From: Symsagittifera roscoffensis
Taxonomy: Eukaryota > Xenacoelomorpha > Acoela > Convolutidae
Length of the DNA stretch: 64,000 nt
Assembly: GCF_963678635.1 (NCBI RefSeq)
Contig: NC_087062.1
Location: 45,901,758 to 45,965,757, forward strand
Direction of reading: 5' to 3'
Shown: in pieces, positions 1-12,949 of the stretch
How the letters are laid out: each line of letters begins with the position of its first letter
Position numbering within the stretch: position 1 is the first letter of the stretch
The notes under the pieces: generated by a model
The model's input: the letters and a program-made list of their open reading frames with translations, nothing else
What the model was told of the DNA's origin: nothing
Databases searched by the model: none
Program-made: the position numbers and the translations under genes

Positions 1-2559
1 GTGTTGAGTGATCGTGTCAAGATGTCAGGTTTGATCAATGAAAAGTTGATTTCGTTTAGTAGAGCGAAACTACGTGCATTCTCAACTATTCATCAAATAG
101 CGAGATAGAATTTGACCTCTCTGTGTGAAGCGCCGACTGATTAGGATTCGTATGTGAGTTCAACATCGAGTTGGCCATTGTTCTTGTTCAATGGGTATCT
201 TTGCTGCGATGATGGTTGCAGACTTTAAATCCTGGGAGGGTTGTGACTACGGCAGCAAACCATTAAACTTGCCGTTCCAGAGTCGGAAAGTCATCGAGTT
301 TTCATTTCCCTTTGCTGTTCGTTTCTTTTGATCAAAGAAATCTTTTCACTTTGTAAATTTATACCTGCATCTTGTTGAAGAGATCAGTTTCAGTTATGAT
401 TTTTATTAATTGTTTTCGCAGTAGCTTTTTATTAGTTTCGGTTATTACGAACAGTCGCTCAACCAAGAGCTACAATTCAAAAATTGAGGGTCGAGATCTT
501 AGCACATGGTGAGCACATGTACTTCGAGCTTCGTCGTTCTGGTGGGTGAGGACAGCGAAGTGTGTTTTTTTACCGTCTCTTTGAGCAGAGTCTCTTTTTG
601 TGTTCAACTTTCTGATCTTTTTTATCAAGTTTTTTGTTATCAAAAATAGATTGTTGTGTTTTGTGTGGTTCTTTGATATTTTGGTATTTCATTTGGTCTT
701 GATAAAACTTGAAATCGGGTTTCAAAAGAATAACTTATCCAGTGTTAATCTGGGTTTAATTTGATTTGCGTACCATCCGACTTTCTCATACATGCATGCA
801 GTTGGTTTCGTAGCTTTAGTAGGCTGCGTGTTGGTTTGCTTAAGCTTATTTATTACTCCTACCAACTGGGTAAAGGTAAACTTTGAAAACGTGTGAAAGC
901 AAGTTAGAGTTGTTATCATTTTTTTGTGAAACTAGATATTCAGTTGTTAAAGATTTTTACGCGGGCGAGAAACTCGAATTTGGTGCAAAGAGTCGGTGAA
1001 TTGTGGGCGAGTGACTTGAGAAAACTTATAAATTGATTTATAAAAAAAGCAGACATGGAAATTTTAGTAACATTAATTTATTTTATAAATAATTTACTCC
1101 GATTAATTCGATTTACAGAATTTTGATTAATTTATTGCCTTTGTATTCATTTTAATTCAATGATATAGTTTATGCTACATAGTTTAAAAAAAGAAAAGTC
1201 AAATCAATGTTTGACTTTAATTTCTTTTCAATTTAATTTATTCTTTTAGATGAATGACTGGTGAAACCCCAAAACAAAATTAAAAATACGTGTAGAAAAG
1301 GTGAGTGTTTTTATTGGGATTAGTAAGAACAAAAATGCATACTTACGAAGATTCTGGGTCAGAAAAAATTCATGGAGAAAATTAGTTTTAATTTTCTCGG
1401 AAGTAATTAAAAGCTTGTGTGGCATGCGTATCACGTTTTTAGTGCGAAGCAGTATACAAAGAAGTTCAAGCGCTTTGATGATATTGACTTTTCCGATGAC
1501 AGCTGAAATCTCCTGGCTAGAATTTTGAATGAGGTTGTAAATTTTTTGCTTAAATTTAACATGATGTATATTTCAATAATGCTGTTTCGAGTGGTCGTAT
1601 GTATCACGGAGGATGATGATGGGGCGAGAGTTTTCGAGTGGGAAGTTGTTATTTACGGGACAAAAGATGTACATTTGACGGACAGGGTCGTAGTTGCAGA
1701 GGGTGCCGAGTAGCTAAGTGGATTTAATACAGTATGTTAAGTTTAGAAACTAAGAAGATGTGTGTTTGGAGTTAATTAACATGAAGCGATGATGTGGGTT
1801 ATGGGATGTTGAACTGTGGAGATAGTATCGTTGGATGAATCGATAATAAATGTAAGTGTGTGATAGTTTAGTTTTCAACATAACTTCATATTATTAGTTA
1901 AGGTCTTTTTGTTTTGGTGTTAGGAAGGTAAGTGTGAGTGCAAAGTGATCAAACTTCCTTAAAAATAGTTCAAACGCTTTATTGTTTGTTAGTGCAAGTT
2001 CGATGATTTATCGAATTTTTTATTAGTACCATCGAGAAAAAAATTGTATTCTGATTTGATAAAAAAAAATTTTGGTTAGTTGTGCGCTGGTGTTAGGATT
2101 AGTGTCATCTGGTCAATTTTCCTTTTATCTTACAACAGTATGATCGTAGCGGTTTATAAGGTATCTGTTAGCTTTTTGTGCATTGAATCTTTGTAGTGTT
2201 TGGTTTAGTCCTATATTTGTGAATTTATTTAGGTAAAGTATGTTCGTTAATTAGTGAATGATGAAGAATTGTTATCGGTCGGATTCTTTTTAAGGGTACT
2301 TTTAATGGGCTAGTGAAGTTATAGTATGAAATCAATGTAAATGTTGGGAGAAGGGAATGTTCATCTACTTATTGTGCTCGTTGGGCTGCGTTTTCTCCAT
2401 TATAAGAGATGTATTGGGGGAAACAGGGAAGGCCATGTATTAAAAGATCAGGTGTATTAGTATGATGTGGTGGGTGGTCAAAACGAATTCGAGATGATGA
2501 CAGGCGGCTAATGAGGAAGTGTGGTGTAGCGTTAGGGTATTTTCATTTGATAAAAATTC

Positions 2560-3097
2560 TATGTGCCCGCGTGGTGGCAACGTGGCGAGAAGGGATAGAG
2601 GATTCGGAAGCTCAAGTTGAGTGGGTTAGATGATGAATTGTTAATGAATCTTTTGTGTAATGAATCTGTTGCTGGTGAGTAATAAAATCATCGAAATCAT
2701 GCTCTAATTGGTCGTCTGTGTTGGGTCTGGGTACATCGGTGCATTACTTGAGAGAGGGGAAAGGATAGGGGTAGCGTCAGCGTGCGAGGAAAGAGAAGAG
2801 AGGGTCCAACAGGGGTAGGCGGAGTTATGGGCTGAAAAGGTGGAAGAGAAAAATTATTTGGACTTGGTTCAGAGTCAAAGAATTCATCGGCATTTCAATT
2901 TCGAGTTGTTAAAATTAGATATGTATTAAAACTGTTTGATTTGAGTCATCCGAGTCCATGTGTGGTGAGCGAGAAAAACAATTGGGTGAGGGGGAAAGGT
3001 GAGATCTGAAATTGTAATGAGTCGTGGCGTTGGAGATTGGATGGATAGCAAAGGGAACGGTTGAGGGGATCCAACTTGGCTGCTCATCGTTATTCAA
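2560..3097 (-). pseudogene. ORF4 remnant of copy A
   Basis: This is the counterpart of the 212-codon ORF at 11922-12560 in copy B. An open frame of about 60 codons starts at an ATG at 3095-3097; the frame then breaks. The translated start is similar in both copies (an acidic DEQ stretch, then a conserved Trp and Pro), and both are rich in Ser, Pro and Asn. No domain was recognised. The ATG-led start here supports a real start codon at this place in the family, whereas the copy B frame is shifted by a small indel just at its start. Confidence 0.5.
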
Positions 3098-3469
3098 AAA
3101 GATGATTGTTTTGGGAAAGAAAATTTAAGGTCTGTGGTTGTTCAACAATTTGGTCGTCTTTGTCCTCAATAGTGGTCGTTGGAGTGCTAAATGAGTTATA
3201 GAGTTTTGTTGTAAGTTACTAGTATGTAGAATCCGATCGGTGGTCGAAAGTTTACTTCTACAACTTTGTGGGGTTAGTGATAGAGAATGAAAGTTTTATA
3301 AGCCGTGTAAATGAGATGAAGCTGTAGTTGTAGTATTTATAATGTCTTGCGGAGTATCGTATGTGTAGATGGATCGTACTGGTTGGTTTTTTTATTATAT
3401 TCGCTGGTTTGCGCGTCAAGAAGGATTTTATTAATGGAGGTGGATAATATTCCAATAAAAAATCCTGCA

Positions 3470-6400
3470 AATTAAATTCGTGTTACGCTAGCTTGGATTT
3501 TAAATTGTTTGTGTATTGCGCATCTATTATAGGTTCCTTTTGAAAGTGAGAAGAGGAATCCTATAAAATTGATCATTGTTTTTAATATAGTCAATCTTTC
3601 TAAGATATAGTAGTGCCATTCTAAAAAAGCTAGGAGTTCGTTTTTTATATTTATGCAACTAAATTTTAAATTGGTGAAATCTATAGTGGGGAAAATTTTT
3701 CTCCAATCAAACAAAAAAACTTTATTGTCTTTAAAAGATCCACTGTATTCTTGTCGGTAGATGTATAAAAAGTCTGCTGTTTGAGCAAGTTTTCGTAGGT
3801 TTTAGGTCTGGGTATTTCATATTGTTTGTTTCTGGATTGTGTCCATTTTAGTAAGAGGTTCTTGAAACTGTTGTGCTGAAATGTGCTGTTGTAAATCTGA
3901 TTTGGTGTAAAAGTCTTATGATTGTAGGTCTATGTTTGGGTTACGAGCAATTGCGCGTATGCTTTCAAGCGCGTTTTTCTTTAAAGGTGGCATTAAGGTA
4001 GGGTATGGAATTAGAAGATTTTATTTATCATAGTTTGAGTTAAGCTGTACTACATTGTGGCTATTTTCAGATCCACATGGGACAACTTTAAACCAAAAAT
4101 TTGTTCGGCGTGTTAGGTTGTTTACAAAAAGGGCTTTGTTTTTATTTAAAAAAAGGTATGTGTTGGTAGCATCTTTTGTCTTCAAAAACATAAAGTGGTT
4201 AAATTTCTTTAGCGCAAGTGTAATAGCAAAGGATGTTTCCTTCCTAATCACTGAAATTACAGCGATTGCTTGACAAGAGATATCCTGCGTAAGGTATTTT
4301 TAGTACTGCCAAAGCGCGTGATTGTAGTATTTGTGTTCGTTCTAATTCACCTAATTGATGTAGTGTTTCTAATTCTTAAAGTGACATTAATTGAAAAATT
4401 CAGCTGATCGTGTAATCTAGTTTCATATCGCGGTGAATGTCATATTGTATTGCGCCAAAATACGTGCTTTTCATGAGTGATAGTTCTTGTAGTCTTGTAC
4501 TGTGCTTGCTTTCTAGACGAACATTTCCTCCAATGCTCCCATTTTTAGAGAATGTTACTAAGATGTAAGATTTTTCATCTTCTCAATTTTTTTTCGAGTC
4601 GGCCATGTTTAGGATTAGTTTGCATGTTTTCATGTCGAAATTTTTACGTACTCGACAAGTAGTTCTGAGTTTTGTGTACGGAAAAGTGGTTTGGGATATT
4701 TGCATGCTACTTCAGTTTCGCAATTAATTTGAAATGTGAAACTGAAGTACTGATTTTTTTCTATTTCATATATGTTTTTATATTGATTTGATTTTGATCT
4801 TATTTGGTCAGGGTTAATTTTATCGAAAGGTATGGATTCTAGAAAGGGTTTTTGTAAAATGTTATCATTTTTGCGTGATTTTTTGTCACTTGAAACGTGT
4901 CTTCATGAAACCAAACTAAGCAATATCCTTGATCAATTTTACAAGATAGGCGACGAATGCCTTGATATTAAATAGTATCTTCTTTTAAAGTTCGTTTTTA
5001 TTGTACTTTCTCTAGTTGAATTTTCCTATCGAACTTTTTTTAGTGGCCTGAATTTTTTGTGTCTGCTTTACAGTCTGACGGGTTGTTTATTCCAATATGA
5101 GTTATCCAACTTTTATAATGTAAATCATAGATTGAACGTTTGTGTGCGTCATGATAAGCAAATTTATCGTCTAGCTCAATATGACCTTGGTGCTGAAGTT
5201 GTGCTGGATGTGCAGAGTCTGGAAAAACATTAGATTATTTACCGAGTCGTTTCAGATCATTTTTACAGTCTTCGCGGTCAAGAGTTAATAGTCTGCCTAA
5301 ATTACTTTAGTTGAACAAATTCAAGATCGAGACTCTTTTTGTTTCCATTTGAAACAAGCGAACAACTTACTTTACGGTAAACTTATTACCTGTTAGAGTT
5401 GAAGCTCGGGCTTTGGAGTAAAGTTTAGCTACTACAGTCGTTGTTGTTTTCGTATTTCTGTAATGTTTTTTGTTTGTGATCTTCACAATCATATTTTGTA
5501 ACAAGGAGATCTTGTGGTGCTGTTCGGCGGGAAGAGTTTTTGTGATTTCAAGATGTACTAAAAGAGAATAGGTTTCAATTGGAAAAACTATTAAAAGATA
5601 CATGTATACGATAGTCCTGAAAAAGGATAATAAAGTGTAATATAACCAATGGTCTTTTTTGTATATCTATGGTGTTTATATGTAACTTTTGTTGTGAAAA
5701 ATGTAGGGGTTGAAGGTTGAGAGGTGATGTCTGGTGGTGACAATGGTAGTGGATGAAGAACTAAAATATTAAATTTTACTTTTACTTCAAATTTGAGAGT
5801 TAACTTTTCTTGCGGAAGTATTTGGGTATTATGTTCTTGAATGTCCTTGTGAATATCGTGTCTGTATTGTGGTCTGTTTAGTTCTCAATTTTGGAGTCGA
5901 ATACGATCGAGATTTTGGTCAAAAAGTGGAGAGATTGCTACAAATGAGGTCCAATTACAGCGTAAAGGTTGACTTTTAGTTCACGGTATCTTTCGTCTAA
6001 GTGACTTGGGTAGTTATTGGGAAATGTAGCTGACTTTGTTTGACCGTTGACTTAAAGTGTTGATGGATGGGCTAATGTTTTTGGCAATGATAAGGAGGTA
6101 TAAGTAGAATATTCTATTGGATCATTTACAAAACTGGGTTCATCTTGAGAAATTGTTTGGGTCATCCAATGGAGAAATCTTTGTGATGAAGTGGGGTGAT
6201 TAAAGGTATTTTCATAAATTTGTTCAGAAGTAGGTCTTAAACCTAAGTAATTTGACGGGATATTTGGGTTATATTGTTGGGAAAAGAATTGAAATGATAC
6301 AGGGTTGCTTTGTTTTGTACTATGGGTAAAGTCTAGAGGGGTCAAAAATGATTACGAGGGTATATTAAATTGAGCTCTTGGTGTTTTTAGATTTCTATTG

Positions 6401-6860
6401 CGTCGGGGGTGAAAAATTTGTCTGCCTATTGTATTTGTTAAAATTTGGTTTTGGCTTAGGTGTATTCTGTTAAGGTCTTGTTGTAGTGAGGGGTAAAAGT
6501 TAAATGTTGGTTCGTTTTGTGGTTAATCAGGGGTGCTTGACGAATGGCTGGTATCAATGGTTCTGATAATGGTGTCTTTTTTGAAAGGTGTACGGGTTTT
6601 CTACATAATAGATACGAGTAAAAGATTGAGTTTGATGTGTTTGACTGGATGTAGATGTTTTTGGGGGTCTTGGGGTCGGCTAGCAAGTGGGGAGTCCATG
6701 ATAAAATGGTTTGGAGTAGCAATTTCGAAATTTATCCTATATATTTTGTATTACTTAAGAATAGGTTCTTTATAATATTCTTCATCAAAAATAATCTTTA
6801 AAACTGTTGCTAGTAATAAAGCAATTATTGCTCTCTTTATACATATATAAACTTTCAAAA
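3470..6860 (-). pseudogene. ORF3 (env-like membrane protein) remnant of copy A
   Basis: This is a large decayed coding region after the missing pol. In the sense direction it starts near 6860 with a short hydrophobic stretch that looks like a signal peptide or signal anchor. It runs through several short open pieces (6456-6722, 6052-6345, 4021-4251) and ends near 3480-3640 with a second hydrophobic segment about 18 residues long, followed by a short basic tail. A signal at the front and one transmembrane anchor near the end, downstream of pol, is the layout of an envelope glycoprotein of errantivirus-like Ty3/gypsy elements. No fusion-protein family was identified. Many stops and frame changes make it non-functional. 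Copy B carries the same region at 12950-16330. Confidence 0.5.
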
Positions 6861-7297
6861 TTAGGGAAGCTAGTAAGGTGAACAAAATTTCGAAAAGAGT
6901 AAAATTGTCTTGTGTACTTAGTAAGCTTCGTATCTTTTAGAAAATTGATGAGTGTGGTACCTGATTACGCAGTCAATGGTTTTGGAGAGAGAAATATAGA
7001 TGTGGATGAGGGAATAAAAAACTATAAAATGGCTATTACAGATTAGAAAAATTAGGATTATGAATTCTAAAATTTCGGTTATGAAAAAAACACAAAGTTA
7101 GAAAAGTGTAGAAAAGATTGAAAAAAAGTGTGAAATGATCATTTTACTTTGTTTAACTGAGTTGAAAAGAAACATTTGAAGGGAGGTAGACTGACTTTAG
7201 GCTAAGTCGGCGCGTTGAATTTTGTCTAGAGGCTAATTTATTTTTTTTGTGTTGATTTAAAGAGGGGTTAAAATTTTTATATGATATTTAGTTAACT

Positions 7298-8446
7298 AGA
7301 AGGGGGCTGGGGTGCTTAAGGTGTTGGGGTGAGAGGTTATGAGTGTGGAATGTAGAGAGGGAAAGGGGTAAACGTTAAGGGGGAGAGGTTAACGGAATCG
7401 TTTTGCAATTTGAGAAAAGTTAGGTTTTGAAGTCGAGTAAGTCGTACACTCCCTACGCAAAGTTTCCGCAATACCCATTTGTTGAATGCAGAAACTCTTG
7501 CGAAACTTTTCACGATACGAATTAAACATAAAATTAAAGAAAAAAAAACATTATAATTTGATTTTAAATTTTTAATAATAATGTCAACTTTGATACAAAT
7601 CAAGGGATCGATTTTTTATTCCATTTTTTTGTCTGAGTGCAACATAGGAACCGATCATGTTCCTCGACCCGAAAAATCCATTAAAAATGATTTTTTTCTT
7701 TCACTTTTCTGAGATGCGGGATTGTAAATTGCCATTCGTAGAAACAAAATTTGAAATGAACTTAAATGGCAAAAATAGAGCATTTACAACTTCCAAACTT
7801 AAAACCTACAAAATCACACCTAAAAAGGTTTTTTTAGACGCTTAAAAATTGTTGACGAAGCCGATTACCATGTGGATTTACGAACTCAAAAACGCGGTCA
7901 AAAAGCACTCATTTTGAGTAATTTTGCCACTCAAAAACGACTACAAAAAATGTTGTAATGACACGATCGTGATCGTCAATTTTTTTTAAAACATTCTGTT
8001 TATCGAGCAAATGTTTACAAATTGACGGTTCATGGGTAGAAATTTTTGATGACTGAGATGTTGCCTGGAAAATTGATTGTCTTAGCAAACTGAGAGAAAG
8101 TTATGAATTTTAAGACAACTATTATCGGTTGCTTTCGATTATATTGCTTGCTTTCAAATGTATGAAAATAAAATGTTTTTTGTACATATAACCTTTTTGC
8201 TTTCTGGAAAACTTGAACCCGAAAGAAAGCTTTAATCCCCAATGTTCACTTTTCTCGCCTAAAATTTACCCCATTCAAGTTTAGGGGGCTGGGGGAGAGG
8301 CGGTGTGCTTAAACAAAAAAAATGACTTTATTACAGACAAAAAAAAGGGTTTAAGAAATTTTGAAAACAAATCAACAACAAACTAACTAACATAAGTTAT
8401 AAAGGGTTATGAACTAAGCAGGGGTGGGTTTAGGGGGCTATGTGAG
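7298..8446. other. Unassigned stretch between two retroelement copies
   Basis: No gene is seen. A similar phrase, a G-run with GGGCTGGG followed shortly by GTGCTTAA, occurs near 7304 and near 8285. It may mark the ends of an unrecognised insertion of about 1 kb, but no inverted termini or target duplication could be shown. The short open frames here have no recognisable product. Confidence 0.3.
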
Positions 8447-8700
8447 TTGGGAGTGGGGTGGACGCCACTTTCGACCTCCTGCTGACCCAAAGTTCCCCCT
8501 TTACTACTTTAAAGAAATCCATGTTGGCTGACCAATAATAAAATTTTTCTAAAGAAGCATTGGGCGCCAATATATATTAATTGTGAGGCGGAGTGCGCGC
8601 CGAAAAAACGCGCATTTTTCAGTCAAAACTTTCTTACAAGGGCCATAAACGGGAGCGCACTGAAACTCATTTTGGTCGACCTAAAAAAAAGTAAATCATA
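8447..8700 (-). mobile_element. hAT-like MITE fragment, reverse orientation
   Basis: Read on the - strand, this stretch follows the body of the elements at 45188-45601 and 59480-59835. It shares the block with GCGCATTTTTC next to a GGCGCGC run, the phrase ATATTGGCGCCC, and the later block with ATGGATTTCTTTAAAG. The ends carrying the CAGGGGCGGA inverted repeat are missing or decayed. Confidence 0.6.
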
Positions 8701-8926
8701 GATCTACCCCGGAACTATGAATAGCTGTAAAAAAGTAATAGAAGATGGATTATAATCCATTAGAATTGAATAAAATGAATCATACTTTTTACGATAAAAT
8801 TTTTTTAAGTAAGGTGAAAATAATTGACTTTAATCGATTGAGAATGGATTTTTTGCTTTGGATACAATAACATCATTATTCAATCGATCAATTACAATCG
8901 ATTGTTTTTGAATTTGAGAGAGACAG
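8701..8926. repeat. AT-rich stretch with ATGGATTATAATCCAT palindromes
   Basis: The palindromic phrase GGATTATAATCC and its variants recur here, as they do at 27080-27160, 28180-28250, 39670-39730, 58690-58810, 59400-59480 and 59840-59950. It is probably a fragment of the AT-rich inverted-repeat element family described at 58591-60019. Confidence 0.45.
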
Positions 8927-9316
8927 TGAGTTTAGGCCAGAGTTATTTTTCTCATAGAGTACTTTTAAAAAGGTACACCGTCTGTTCGTCACGCTATCTT
9001 ATTTTCGGCCGGATAGCTTCGTGCAACTTCTTAGTGTCATACCAATCTTAATCTTACTCTTATATCTCCTAGTCTCAATAGAACGGTTGTATACTGGTAT
9101 TTGCGAGTTACTCTTGGAGCTTGTCAAAAAGGAGAACAACTGCAGTCTAAGACTTATTCAAATTGTTTTGGTGCTTAAGCTACAAGTAGTTTCAGCACTT
9201 ACAAACAAATGTCAGTGTTAGTGATGAAATATGATTGGTTGGTTAGAAATATCTTATAGAGATAATTTTATAATATGATTGGTTCATACATACTAGTCCA
9301 GAACTGGTTTCACCCA
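8927..9316 (-). repeat. 3' LTR of copy B
   Basis: It matches the 5' LTR at 26083-26397 through long shared blocks, including TTATTTTCGGCCGGATAG, the phrase CTTATATCTCCTAGTCTC, and ATACTAGTCCAGAACT near the right end. It starts TG at 8927. The right end is placed at the CA at 9315-9316, but the terminal bases have drifted compared with the other LTR. It is longer than its partner mainly because of extra sequence around 9080-9205. Confidence 0.8.
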
Positions 9317-11921
9317 TCCGGGTTTTGGAGAAATTTTAGTTTTTTAAATTGTTTATTGTAGTGGAGGATGGATGGAGAGATTTCTTTTTCTTTCTGGTAG
9401 TTTTCCTTTGAGTAGTTTGGGCAGTGACTTCGTGAAGAGCGAAGAGATGTAGTTGTTTGTGTAGAGAAGAGAATATTAGTTGTTCGTGTTCCAAAAGTTG
9501 TTTGATCGTGTGTCGTCTTGAGTGATTGCGTCAAGATTCTAGATCGATGCAATGATTTGTCGATTCCATTAAGCTTAGAGCGAGACTACGTGCAAGGTGA
9601 AGTTGACCTTTCCGTGTGAAGTGCCAAGTGACTAGGATCAGTATGTGAGATCAACATCAAGTTGGCCATTAGTCTGTTTCAATGGTTTTCCTTTGCTGCG
9701 ATGTTTAGTCCATAATTTAAATCCTTTGAGGGAAGTGACTACGGCAACAAACCAAAAAATTTGCCATTCCAGAGTTGGAATGTAATCGAGTTTTCATCTC
9801 TTTGCTGCTCGTTACTTTGGCTCAATGAAATTTTTCACAATGCATTTATATATCTACATCTTGTTAGTGATTTCAGTTTTTAGTTATGATTTTTTATTAG
9901 CTGTTTTCGCAAAAGCGTTTTTATTAAGTTCGGTTATTTTAAAACAGTTGCTCACCGTGGAGCCACTCTTATAAAAAGTAGCATATCGGGGTTGTATCAC
10001 ATAGCGTATCGGGGTGGGTACATGTACTTTGAGCGACAGACTTCTGGGTGGTGAGCCAGAGTGGATTCCAATTTAACCGTCTATTTGGGCAGAGTCTCTT
10101 GTTCTTATTAATCTTTTGTCTCATTTTTTCAGGTAACTATCTCTTTTTTGTTTTGGTTGTGTCCTTTTTATCAAAAGTAGATTTTGATGTTTTGGGTTTT
10201 TTTACTTTTCAGTGGATCATTTGCTTTCGATAAAACTTGAAAGTGGGTTTCGAAAGAATACGTTATTCAGTTTTATTCTGGGTTTAATCCGGTTCGGGTA
10301 CCGTGGGGTTTTATTTCATTTTTCTGCTATTAGTTTGAGGTTTTGTGGCGTTTAAAAGCTGCGTTGGCTAGTTTTAGTATGCTCCTATAATTCCCCCCAA
10401 CCGGGTTAAAGGAGAATTTGAAACGTGTGAAAACATGTTAGAGTTGTTATCAGTTAGAGTTCAAACATGAAATTCATTTAATAAACAGTTCTTTGTAGGC
10501 GAGTTTGTGCAAAATGGTGGAAAGAGTGTTTGAATTGTGGGCGAGCGAAGAAATTTCGAAAAATAAACAAAAGAAGCGTCATACAAGAAGGATAGTTTTT
10601 TTTTATATTTTAATTGCAATTATGAATTGACGCATTATTTAACTGAATTAATTATTTGAACTTCAGTGCCGAATGTTCAATTTATTTCTTTTTTTATGAA
10701 AACTTAATGACTTTTTGAGTTTACAATGATTATTATTTGGATTTTAGATGAATGATCGGTGAAATTTAAAAAAGGAAAATGTGAAGTTGATGAAGAACTT
10801 TTATTTATTTATTAGTTGAAATTTTTAAGGCATACTTACGCAGGGCTGTCATCAGCACAAAATCCATTGAAGAAGTTAGTGCTGATTCTGTCTGATGAAG
10901 TGAGAAGTTTCGCAAGCATGCGGATGATGTTTTTAGTTTGAAGTAGGGTCCAGAGAAGCTGCAGCGCTCTGATGGTGTTTAGTTCTTCGTGCTCAATTGA
11001 AAAAACTTGACGTGTATTTTGGGTTAAAATACACAATTTATGGTTATATTTATTATTATGGGTATGTTCTAGTATAGTGATTTCAATGGGCTGTATAACT
11101 TTGCGGGGGACAATTAGTCGGCGGGAGTCGTCAACATCAAAGGATTAGGTTAGTGGTCAGAATAAATAGATTTGGCGAATGGGATCATAATTACGGAGGA
11201 TGCCGTGGAGATTAGTGTTCTTTATGCAGAATGTGAAGTTTAGGAATTATGGTGAAGTGTATTTTGAGTTAATGAATGTAAATTTGTGTTGTGGGTTTTG
11301 TGTTGGTGTATTAGATGTATAGTGATTTGAATGAACTTGTAATACGTATATGTATGCGTTAGTTTTGTTCGTAACGTGGTTTCATGCGAACAGTGTAAGT
11401 CACGTTCCTTAGATGTAAGGAAGTGGAAGGTTAGTGCGCAATGGTTAAACTTTATAAAAATGATTCGTTTGCCTTAGTAATTTCTAGTGCTGTAGCGATG
11501 ATTTTATCGAATTTTGTGTTAGTACTATCTAAGAGAAATAAATATTCAGATGTATTAAAGAATATTTCTGTTAAAGTGGGTCAACGTTAGGGTCGTCCTC
11601 ATTCGGGGTATCTTCCATGTAGCATGTTATTGCGTGATCATAGTGGTTGATGGAGAATATATTTGCGCGTTGTGCTATGAATCTGCTAAGTCCGATTGTA
11701 GTGAGTTGTTTTTCGTGAAGTGCGCTTGTTTGTTTGTGGAGGCAAGATTGGCAAAGTTTGTTGTTTTCAGAGGTGTTGTATAAGGGAAAGGCTAATTGGT
11801 TAGTGAAGTGATAATTTGAAGTCCAAGGAAGTCTGAGAACCAGGCTTTATTCATCAACAAAGTTCAATTTGTTTTCGTTAGTCGTCGTGTAGTAAGTATA
11901 TTGAGGAAAACATGGTAAGTT
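9317..11921 (-). other. 3' non-coding region of copy B
   Basis: This lies between ORF4 and the 3' LTR in the sense direction. No ORF of note was seen. Bases 9510-10560 are closely paralleled at 1-1010 in copy A, so the region belongs to the element and is not a later insertion. A clean polypurine tract directly beside the LTR was not found; the bases there are degenerate. Confidence 0.6.
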
Positions 11922-12560
11922 TTAGACTAAAATTTCTTTAGTGTTAGTATGTTGTGGGTGAAGGGAATATAGTCGGGATGCTCGGGGACGGCTGATCAGG
12001 AGTTGGGGTCTGCCTTTGGGTTGTTTTCGGTTAAAAATTCTATGGGCTCGTGTAGGTTCTGCATTCGCTGGTTGGATTGAGGATTCTGATGATGAGTTTG
12101 AGTGTGTTAGTTGGTGAAATGTTAGGGTATTTGTGTTATGAATAAGTTTTTGTAGTGTTTTTAAGTTACCTAACTCATGCTCTAGCTGGTTATTTGTCAT
12201 GTGGTTCGCTGGGTCGGGTTGGTCGCTGGTCATCGAGGAAAGAATAGGAGTGGCGTCAGTATAGGAGAAGGGGGCCGGTGAGGATTCGTTTGGAAGTTGG
12301 GAAGTAAGGGTCGGAAAGGTGGCTGTGAAAATATATGAGCTAGGTTCTGAGTCTAGGAATTCATCAGGATTTTCTACATCGGAGTTGTTAAAATTAGAAA
12401 TATACTTAAAATTAGTTTGTGTTGATTCAGCTGAATCTGCGTGTGGTGAGTTGGTTGAAAAGGTTGGTAGGGGAGATGAGTTCAGGTCTGAAAGTGAAAT
12501 GCTAGAAACTTGGCGTTGAAGATTGGATGGATAGGAAAAAAATACGGTTGAGGGACCCAA
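11922..12560 (-). CDS. ORF4 of copy B: Ser/Pro/Thr/Asn-rich protein of unknown function
   Basis: This is the longest uninterrupted frame of the element, 212 codons, open from a non-ATG codon at 12558-12560. It follows ORF3 in the sense direction. The translation is low in complexity and rich in Ser, Thr, Pro and Asn, with acidic stretches in the first half and a basic, Arg-rich last quarter. No signal peptide, transmembrane segment or known domain was seen. In copy A the related frame starts at an ATG a few codons earlier, so the true start probably lies near 12585, beyond a small indel. Its persistence as an open frame in a dead element may be chance. It could be a regulatory or accessory protein, or a separate C-terminal product; the sequence does not decide. 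Confidence 0.45.
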   Translation of the reverse strand: MGPSTVFFSYPSNLQRQVSSISLSDLNSSPLPTFSTNSPHADSAESTQTNFKYISNFNNSDVENPDEFLDSEPSSYIFTATFPTLTSQLPNESSPAPFSYTDATPILSSMTSDQPDPANHMTNNQLEHELGNLKTLQKLIHNTNTLTFHQLTHSNSSSESSIQPANAEPTRAHRIFNRKQPKGRPQLLISRPRASRLYSLHPQHTNTKEILV

Positions 12561-12949
12561 ACTGTCTGTTCATCGTCTGCTAAAAAGATGGTTGATTTGA
12601 GAGCGAAATTTTGTTGTGTGTGGTTTTTCTACAGTCAGTTCGTATGTGTCGACAATGCTTGACTGTTGGAGTGCTATATGAAAAACTGGGCTTTGTGGGT
12701 AGCTTTGACCTTAAGAAGTTTGTTCTGTTATTGCTTATATGTCTCTAATTTCGTGGTTCTAAAGATTAAGGGTGATTATTATGTAGCTGATGTAATTGTG
12801 GTGGTGCGGTAGGTTTTGGATTTATATTTTTCTTGGAAGTATCATATGCGTTTGGTGGTGTATTAGATAGGTTCTTATTGTTGTTGCCGATCTGAGTGTT
12901 TTTGCCAATCTAAACAAAAGGAGAATTTTGTTTACAGAAGTAGAAAATG

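Larger units (their letters stand above)
1..7297 (-). mobile_element. Copy A: 3' half of an env-bearing LTR retroelement, truncated
   Basis: This stretch runs parallel to about 9510-17020 of copy B for its whole length, at an offset of roughly 9.5 kb that drifts through indels. For example, the bases around 241 match those around 9736, those around 3630 match 13117, and those around 7195 match 16857. It holds the 3' non-coding part, ORF4 and ORF3 of the element in - orientation. The integrase, RT and gag parts seen in copy B have no counterpart, so copy A breaks off near 7297. Its own 3' LTR would lie just left of base 1. The + strand is rich in G and T, so the sense strand is rich in A and C, as in copy B. 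All reading frames are broken. The parallel is clear by eye; percent identity was not computed. Confidence 0.8.

Noticed and set aside
7337-7603. 88-codon - strand open frame as a membrane protein gene
   Set aside because: Hydrophobic only because the DNA is AT-rich; no start context, no counterpart elsewhere.
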